Of a stretch of DNA of 37,822 nucleotides, positions 33,046 through 37,822 are shown piece by piece. The stretch comes from Dehalococcoidia bacterium (GTDB lineage Bacteria > Chloroflexota > Dehalococcoidia > Dehalococcoidales > Fen-1064), in contig DUFD01000036.1 in the NCBI GenBank assembly GCA_011171075.1, positions 1-37,822 on the forward strand, given 5' to 3'. Position 1 is the stretch's first letter; each line of letters opens with the position of its first letter. The position numbers were made by a program, and so were the translations under genes. The notes beneath the pieces were generated by a model that was not told the DNA's origin, ran no database searches, and worked only from the letters and a program-made list of their open reading frames with translations.

Positions 33046-33897
33046 ATGAACGACGACGAAATAAGGAAATATGTTCGTGAGCACTATGGGGAGGTAGCCA
33101 TAGGCAAGAAGGTGCACCGGCCTGCGACAAGAGCCGAGGATTCTGCTGGCTGTGTCCCGCAGGAGGCAGCCAGCTGCTGAACACCGGAGGAGACCACCGG
33201 TACGGTGGTTGAAGATGTGCAGGCGTCCTGTGGTTGCTGCAATCCGGCGGATGCTATGGCTATGGAAATCGGTTACTCGGCTGAAGAACTGCAATCAATA
33301 CCCGAGGAGGCCAGGAGGGGACTCGGTTGCGGTAACCCGACGGCCCTGGCTTCGCTTAAAGAAGGAGAAGTTGTGCTCGACCTTGGTGCGGGTGGTGGTA
33401 TCGATTGTTTCCTGGCGGCGGTGGCTGTCGGGAAAACCGGACAAGTCATCGGTGTCGATATGACACCGGAGATGCTCCACCGGGCGCGCGATATTGCCAG
33501 AAATGGTGGCTACGATAATGTGGAGTTCCGGCTGGGTGAGATAGAGAACCTGCCAGTAGCTGATGGCACTGTCGATGCCGTAATCTCGAATTGCGTTATC
33601 AACCTATCGCCGGACAAGGAGAGGGTCTTCAAGGAAGCCTACCGGGTACTGAAGCCGGGCGGCCGGGTGATGGTCTCGGACATGGTCCTTATCAAGGAGC
33701 TTCCTGAAGATATCAGGAATTCGCTGGCGGCTTATGCCGGTTGCGTAGCTGGAGCCTCTCTTAAAGAGGAGTACCTGGCGACGATATCCAAAGCGGGTTT
33801 TGAGAACGTAGAGGTCGTCTCCGAACAGTCTTTCGGCTCGGGTGAGCTGGAAGGCGCTGTACTCAGTGTGAGTGTCCGTGCTGCAAGACTAAAATAA
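33046..33897 (+). CDS. arsM: Arsenite S-adenosylmethionine methyltransferase ArsM with in-frame TGA at codon 45 (candidate selenoprotein)
   Basis: From ATG 33046 (GGGGAGAGG upstream) the frame runs 283 codons with a single in-frame TGA at 33178-33180. The N-terminus MNDDEIRKYVREHYGEVA is the normal ArsM opening, so the true start lies before the TGA. The TGA falls directly after Cys44 (AASC-U-TPEE), where ArsM proteins usually have a Cys-rich vicinal-thiol segment. Later motifs are intact: CGCCNPAD, the conserved Cys of GLGCGNP, LDLGAGGGIDCF (SAM site), SNCVINLSPDK and YAGCVAGA, the last two carrying the other As(III)-binding Cys residues. A hairpin with loop GGTAC follows. I read TGA as selenocysteine; nonsense mutation is the alternative. 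It detoxifies arsenite by methylation. Confidence 0.78.
33178..33209 (+). promoter_or_regulatory. Candidate bacterial SECIS element in arsM
   Basis: TGA (33178-33180), then stem ACCACC (33193-33198), loop GGTAC (33199-33203) and stem GGTGGT (33204-33209). The loop begins GGU like the E. coli fdhF SECIS loop and starts 18 nt after the TGA. Confidence 0.6.
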
Positions 33898-33996
33898 GAC
33901 TGTTGCTGCCTTTTGTTTTCCGATTTCTGTCCGGGTCTTGTGGTGAGTATATCGAATGTGTTATAACCTGTATCATCAACATGTGGGGGTCGATAT

Positions 33997-34284
33997 ATGG
34001 TACAGCAGATGTCCGAAGAGGAAGTCTACGAGGAAGCCAGGAAAAGGGTAAAGGCGAAGAAGGAATTCTGGAGTAATTTCGGTTCTTGGGCAGCCGTTAA
34101 TATCGTTCTGATTATCGTATGGGCGTTGACGAACAGTGGCGGGTATATGTGGTTCCTGTGGCCACTATGTATCTGGGGCGTATTCGTTTTTGCACACTTT
34201 CTACGTGCCTTTGTCTTCCCCTATAAAAGCGACAGAACAGCGGTAGAGAAAGAGGTAGAGAAGATAAAAAGAAGGCAGAGCTAG
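33997..34284 (+). CDS. Small 2TM-domain protein
   Basis: 95 residues; the open frame starts with ATG 33997 and a second ATG occurs five codons in. The acidic/basic N-terminal helix EEEVYEEARKRVKAKKEFW is followed by two helices (about 32-46 and 49-70) and a charged tail, as in the 2TM-domain family often found in histidine-kinase and LytTR neighbourhoods. Function unknown. Its stop overlaps the convergent PHP gene stop at CTAG (34281-34284). Confidence 0.75.
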   Translation: MVQQMSEEEVYEEARKRVKAKKEFWSNFGSWAAVNIVLIIVWALTNSGGYMWFLWPLCIWGVFVFAHFLRAFVFPYKSDRTAVEKEVEKIKRRQS

Positions 34285-34913
34285 TCTTTATGACGGAGGT
34301 CAACCGGCTGGAACCGGCCTGCCTTTAGCTCGGTTATGAGCTCCTGCACGTTTGAGATATCCCTCTCGAAGGAAGTCGCACATGACGGAATATCCCTTAA
34401 CTGGTGGGCATCACTGCCGCCCGTCCCCTTGAAGTGAAGTCGCTGGCTGAGCAACTGGGAGAAGAGGCTCTGTTTTTCGGTGGCGCGCCCGTTATGGGTC
34501 TCAATTATATCCACCAGTTCAAAGAAGCTCCGCTTGCTGTACCGCTTCACGGAGTCCTCTACCTCTTCGCCGTAGTACATGTTCCTCCGGTAGGGGTGGG
34601 CGAGAATCATCACCCCGCCGACTTTATCCAGTTCCTTCTTCAGGAAGTTGGTACGGTGCATGCCGAAGACATACCTTTCCAGGCCGAACACCAGAAAATG
34701 CCCGTCCTCGGTGTTCATCTCCACCCCGGGCAGTATCAGGAAATCAAGCTCACGGCGGAAACGCTCAATGGTTGATTGCTTCCAGAACCACTCGTGGTCG
34801 GTGATACAAACGCCGTCAAGCCCGCTCTCTTTTGCACGTTGGACCAGCTCGTCGATGTCTACGTAGCTATCGTCAGACCCGACCAGCGTATGGGTGTGAA
34901 GGTCGATAATCAA
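34281..34913 (-). CDS. PHP-domain metal-dependent phosphoesterase
   Basis: 210 residues, starting with DLHTHTLVGSDD, then VCITDHEWFWK, a central ILAHPYRRN, IETHNGR and GTGGSDAHQLRDIP. These His/Asp/Glu motifs form the trinuclear metal site of PHP phosphoesterases. They hydrolyse phosphodiesters or phosphomonoesters such as 3',5'-bisphosphate or RNA ends. The start overlaps the proS stop by 4 bases, so it is cotranscribed with proS. The substrate is unknown. Confidence 0.9.
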   Translation of the reverse strand: MIIDLHTHTLVGSDDSYVDIDELVQRAKESGLDGVCITDHEWFWKQSTIERFRRELDFLILPGVEMNTEDGHFLVFGLERYVFGMHRTNFLKKELDKVGGVMILAHPYRRNMYYGEEVEDSVKRYSKRSFFELVDIIETHNGRATEKQSLFSQLLSQRLHFKGTGGSDAHQLRDIPSCATSFERDISNVQELITELKAGRFQPVDLRHKD

Positions 34914-36619
34914 CTGGTACTGGCCCCTTCGATGGTTTTCTTAATACGGGTAACCGCTTCTGCCAGCGGGACGAGTGCGGAATCTTTTTCAGAGCGCAGC
35001 TTTATTTCGACGCTGTCTTTCTCCAGGGTGCGAGGGCTGACGGTTACACGGATGGGAATCCCCAGGAGGTCGGCATCATTGAACTTCACCCCCGGTGATT
35101 CCTTGCGGTCGTCGAAGAGTACCTCGATGCCTTCATTCTCAAGCTCTGAGTATAGTTTTTCGACAATCTCCGAAACATTCGTATCTTCGCGGTAAAGCGG
35201 GCAGAGGTATACCTGGTAAGGGGCAATCGGTAGAGGCCAGATAATACCCTTGTCGTCATGGTTTTGTTCGATAGCTGCTGCCATCAACCTTCCCAGGCCG
35301 ATACCGTAGCACCCCATGACTATGGGGTGTGACTCCCCATTTTCATCGACATAATAAGCACCGTTCTTCTCGCTTTGGAACGTACCCAGCTTGAAGACGT
35401 GGCCAGCTTCAATACCACGGGTGGACTCCAGTTTATTGCCACATTTCGGACAGCTATCGCCGGCCTCGACCAGCGTGATGTCAGCGACGATATCGGCTAC
35501 AAAGTCACGGCTATAGTTAGTGTTCTTGATGTGAGTATCTGGCTTGTTTGCACCGCTGACCAGGTTGCTTGTTGCCGGTACAGAGTCGTCGGCGACAATT
35601 CGTATACCTGAAATCCTGACAGGGGATGCAAAGCCGGGCACGAGTCCGGTCTCAATGACCTCTTCCTCGGTGGCCAGACGCAGTTCATAGCAGTGCAGGG
35701 CATTTTGCAGCTTGATATCGTTGACATCGAGGTCACCGCGAATAACCACGAAGACAAACTCACCGTCGGCGATGTAGAAGACCGCCTTCAAAGTGTGACT
35801 GCGAGAGATTCCGAGAAAACCGGATACGTCCTCAATGCTGGTCATGCCGGGGGTGGCGACCTCTTCCAGAGGCAATGGCTCGCCACCATCGATTTTCTCC
35901 TTGACACTCTCGGCCCTTTCTGCATTGGCAGCATAATCACCTGTCGGGCAGTAGATAATCTCGTTCTCACCGCTTTCGGTGAGGAGCATGAACTCATGCG
36001 ACTCTTTACCGCCGATAGCACCGCTGTCAGCCTCTACAAGCATTGAAGGAAGTCCACAGCGGTCGTAGATGTTCTTATAGGCATGGAGCATTTTCTGGTA
36101 GCTTTTATCAAGCCCGGCCTCATCCATGTCGAAGCTATAGAGGTCTTTCATAGTAAATTCACGGACCCTTATCAGGCCACCGCGGGGTCTCGGTTCGTCG
36201 CGGAACTTGACCTGTATCTGGTAAAGAAGCTTGGGAAGGTCGCGGTAGCTCTGAACGTGGTGACTCACCAGTTGTGTAATTACCTCTTCGTGGGTCGGAC
36301 CAAGGGCTAGATTACGTTCGCGGCGGTCCAGCAAGGTGAAAAGGCCTTTACCGAAAGCCTTGTCACGTCCGGTTTCCTGCCACAACTCGAGAGGCTGGAG
36401 CACTGGCAGGGTAAGCTCCTGACCACCGGCCTTATTCATCTCATCGCGGATGATGTTTTCTATCTTCTTCAGAACGCGCCAGGCAAGGGGCAGGTAAGAG
36501 TAGACACCAGCTGATACCTGGTTTATCATCCCGGCTCTGAGCAGTAGCTGGTGGCTGACGATGTCCGCTTCGGCGGGTATCTCCCGCTGGGTCTTCCCGA
36601 ATAGTTCTGATACGCGCAT
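34910..36619 (-). CDS. proS: Proline-tRNA ligase (bacterial type with editing insert)
   Basis: 569 residues. Class II motifs: VYSYLPLAWRVLKKIENIIRDEM (motif 1 region), FRDEPRPRGGLIRVREFTMKD (motif 2) and GCYGIGLGRLMAAAIEQ (motif 3). Between motifs 2 and 3 lies the Ala-tRNA-Pro editing insert (about 230-380), and the C-terminal anticodon-binding domain begins near 465. This is the usual bacterial ProRS length. Confidence 0.96.
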   Translation of the reverse strand: MRVSELFGKTQREIPAEADIVSHQLLLRAGMINQVSAGVYSYLPLAWRVLKKIENIIRDEMNKAGGQELTLPVLQPLELWQETGRDKAFGKGLFTLLDRRERNLALGPTHEEVITQLVSHHVQSYRDLPKLLYQIQVKFRDEPRPRGGLIRVREFTMKDLYSFDMDEAGLDKSYQKMLHAYKNIYDRCGLPSMLVEADSGAIGGKESHEFMLLTESGENEIIYCPTGDYAANAERAESVKEKIDGGEPLPLEEVATPGMTSIEDVSGFLGISRSHTLKAVFYIADGEFVFVVIRGDLDVNDIKLQNALHCYELRLATEEEVIETGLVPGFASPVRISGIRIVADDSVPATSNLVSGANKPDTHIKNTNYSRDFVADIVADITLVEAGDSCPKCGNKLESTRGIEAGHVFKLGTFQSEKNGAYYVDENGESHPIVMGCYGIGLGRLMAAAIEQNHDDKGIIWPLPIAPYQVYLCPLYREDTNVSEIVEKLYSELENEGIEVLFDDRKESPGVKFNDADLLGIPIRVTVSPRTLEKDSVEIKLRSEKDSALVPLAEAVTRIKKTIEGASTS

Positions 36620-36921
36620 TTTCTATATTAAACCATATCGAAGCGGTTTCTGCCAGTCAGCCCAACGGATATATCAACGTGAGAAATATATTAATATAAT
36701 CAATTATAATATGGATAATATTCACATTAATGAGCTATTATAAGTAAAAAAATTAAGCATAAGCTAAGTATTAACAGGACGAGAGAGATAATACGTGATA
36801 CACGGCGTTTTGTCCTCTCTAATTCATCTCAATCAATGTGATTAAGTTTGACTAAATTAATATATGACGGCTAAAATAATTAAGAAAGTTAATATAGATA
36901 TTAAATAAATGGAGGTTGAGT
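36620..36921. other. AT-rich divergent region between proS and the DUF2089 gene
   Basis: Very AT-rich spacer of about 300 bp. On the plus strand TTGACT (36848-36853), an 18-nt spacer and TAAAAT (36872-36877) form a good promoter for the DUF2089 gene. Several TATAAT-like words near 36690-36720 could serve either direction. No gene or strong hairpin is seen. Confidence 0.5.
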
Positions 36922-37281
36922 ATGGCGAAAGACTGGTATGAACTGACCCGGCTCACGCGGGGGGCACCAACCATCGTCGAGCGGGTGCGTCTTGTGAACA
37001 GCGACATCGCTATCGAGGGGAGCTTTGAGCTGCCGCCGCTGGCCCGCCTCTCATCTGATGACCAGGTCTTTGTGATGGCCTTTGTCCGTGCCCACGGGTC
37101 TATCAAGGAGATGGAGCAGGTCTTCGGCATCAGCTACCCCACGGTAAAGAACCGACTAAACCGCATCGCGGCACAGTTCCCGTTCGTCGAGACTGCTCCA
37201 ACATCTTCGCAGGCGGATGTCCTGTCCCGCCTTGAGCAGGGTGAAATTACTGCCGATGAGGCGATTGAGAGGTTGTCGTAA
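36922..37281 (+). CDS. DUF2089-family DNA-binding-like protein
   Basis: ATG 36922 is 6 nt after GGAGG (the TTG at 36916 is too close). 119 residues. A central segment LPPLARLSSDDQVFVMAFVRAHG leads into a helix-turn-helix-like SIKEMEQVFGISYPTVKNRLNRI, the DUF2089 core. The last 22 residues (DVLSRLEQGEITADEAIERLS) form a SHOCT-like helical hairpin, also found at the N-terminus of the gene at 37587. Probably a transcription regulator of the three-gene set. Confidence 0.85.
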   Translation: MAKDWYELTRLTRGAPTIVERVRLVNSDIAIEGSFELPPLARLSSDDQVFVMAFVRAHGSIKEMEQVFGISYPTVKNRLNRIAAQFPFVETAPTSSQADVLSRLEQGEITADEAIERLS

Positions 37282-37559
37282 TGATGAGGCCACCATTGTT
37301 TCTAAGGTTACGCTTTCAGGGAAAGCATCGGGGATTCAGCCTGTGGCTGCCGTTGTTTCTTGTCGGGCCGTTGTTTCTGGTCGGCGCGTTGCTGCTGCTG
37401 CCGCTGGTCCTGCTGGCAGCGATTATACTGTTTCCCTTCGGTTGGAGCCTGACGGTGCTGATGTTCGGGCCACTGGTGCTGAGGGTACTCTGTGCAATGC
37501 GCGGGCTCCAAGTGGACATCCGTGATGGCAAAGAACAGGTCTATATATCGTTCAAATAG
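37281..37559 (+). CDS. Small membrane protein of the DUF2089 operon
   Basis: 92 residues; the ATG shares its A with the previous stop (TAATG). Hydrophobic core of two helices (about 21-40 and 44-68) after a basic N-terminus, ending in the short polar tail QVDIRDGKEQVYISFK. No enzymatic motif. It resembles small membrane proteins that act with SHOCT/LiaX-like partners in envelope-stress modules; this is inference from context. Confidence 0.7.
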   Translation: MMRPPLFLRLRFQGKHRGFSLWLPLFLVGPLFLVGALLLLPLVLLAAIILFPFGWSLTVLMFGPLVLRVLCAMRGLQVDIRDGKEQVYISFK

Positions 37560-37586
37560 AACACAAATTGAAGGAGGTATATTAAA

Positions 37587-37822
37587 ATGAGTGAGAACCG
37601 AAAAAGAGTTCTGGACATGCTGGCGCAGGGAAAGATATCTGTCGATGAGGCGGAGCGACTGCTCACGGTGGTAGAGCAGCCTGATACTGGGAGGACCGGA
37701 TTTTCTGCGGCTGGTGAGACCTCGAAGGACGAGCGCAAGTACCTGCGGGTCGTGGTGGAGCCGAACGCGGATGCCGGACCCGGGGCGGAGCAGCACCGGG
37801 TGAATATCCGGGTGCCGATGGC
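37587..37822 (+). CDS. SHOCT-like-domain protein, 3' end cut by window edge
   Basis: ATG 37587 with AAGGAGG; 78 residues are visible before the right edge. The N-terminus RKRVLDMLAQGKISVDEAERLLTVVEQ is a SHOCT-like helical pair, then a linker and a beta-strand region (KYLRVVVEP...HRVNIRVPM) typical of the adhesin-like domains of YvlB/LiaX-type proteins. Confidence 0.8.
   Translation, partial: MSENRKRVLDMLAQGKISVDEAERLLTVVEQPDTGRTGFSAAGETSKDERKYLRVVVEPNADAGPGAEQHRVNIRVPM

Noticed and set aside
33205-33897. ArsM starting at GTG 33205
   Set aside because: The typical ArsM N-terminus with a good ribosome site is present upstream in the same frame; starting here would discard it.
1-37822. CRISPR arrays, insertion sequences, rRNA genes, T-boxes and riboswitches
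   Set aside because: I found no regularly spaced repeats, transposase motifs, rRNA segments or conserved T-box/riboswitch cores.

Overview
This is a bacterial chromosome segment. The gene content fits a Chloroflexota lineage close to Dehalococcoidia. It carries a c-type cytochrome maturation system of the Cys-type CcmE kind, Etf and heterodisulfide-reductase-like flavoprotein/Fe-S genes, a small archaeal-like thymidylate synthase, an AbrB-like Cys-rich protein next to an arsenite methyltransferase, and DUF2089-type regulators. Taxonomy is inferred from gene content only.

Layout. 1-653: 5' part of an enoyl-CoA hydratase gene (minus strand). 1402-7790: six plus-strand genes, visibly more AT-rich than the flanks and with many ATA/AGA/CGA codons. 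They encode a SIR2-like protein, an EEP-fold nuclease, an AdoHcy-hydrolase-like NAD-binding protein, a permuted papain-like enzyme, a four-helix membrane protein and a second, divergent SIR2-like protein. No phage, transposase, CD-NTase or TIR gene is present. It looks like an undescribed NAD-centred conflict or defence cassette, with a promoter overlapped by a perfect inverted repeat. 8172-20396: one long minus-strand gene run, read as ccmE, ccmF, a cell-surface beta-domain protein, ccmA, ccmB, ccmC, ccmD, two paralogous Fe-S/CCG proteins, a GlcD-like flavoprotein, a third Fe-S/CCG protein, etfB and etfA.

20702-23984 (plus): a tandem-rhodanese lipoprotein, a multiheme cytochrome lipoprotein and a Tat-exported 4x[4Fe-4S] protein. 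A CsoR/CstR-family repressor lies nearby at 24147-24437. Matching 17-bp operator-like sites sit upstream of the rhodanese gene and at an orphan promoter-terminator unit, which suggests a sulfane-sulfur-sensing regulon. 24690-25188: a decayed tyrosine recombinase next to tRNA-Lys(CUU). 25242-27948 (minus): nitroreductase, thymidylate synthase-like protein and two unknown proteins. 28106-28765: a membrane protein, probably leaderless. 29164-32632: pheS-pheT. 32760-33897: AbrB-like protein and arsM. Then a 2TM protein, a PHP phosphoesterase, proS, and a DUF2089/TM/SHOCT-like gene set running off the right edge.

Two genes (the multiheme cytochrome at codon 67, arsM at codon 45) are interrupted by in-frame TGA with no frameshift. 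In both, the TGA is followed by a stem-loop whose small apical loop begins with G, 17 and 18 nt after the TGA. That fits the bacterial SECIS model, so I propose that both encode selenoproteins. This and the SIR2 cassette are the two most interesting aspects of the window.
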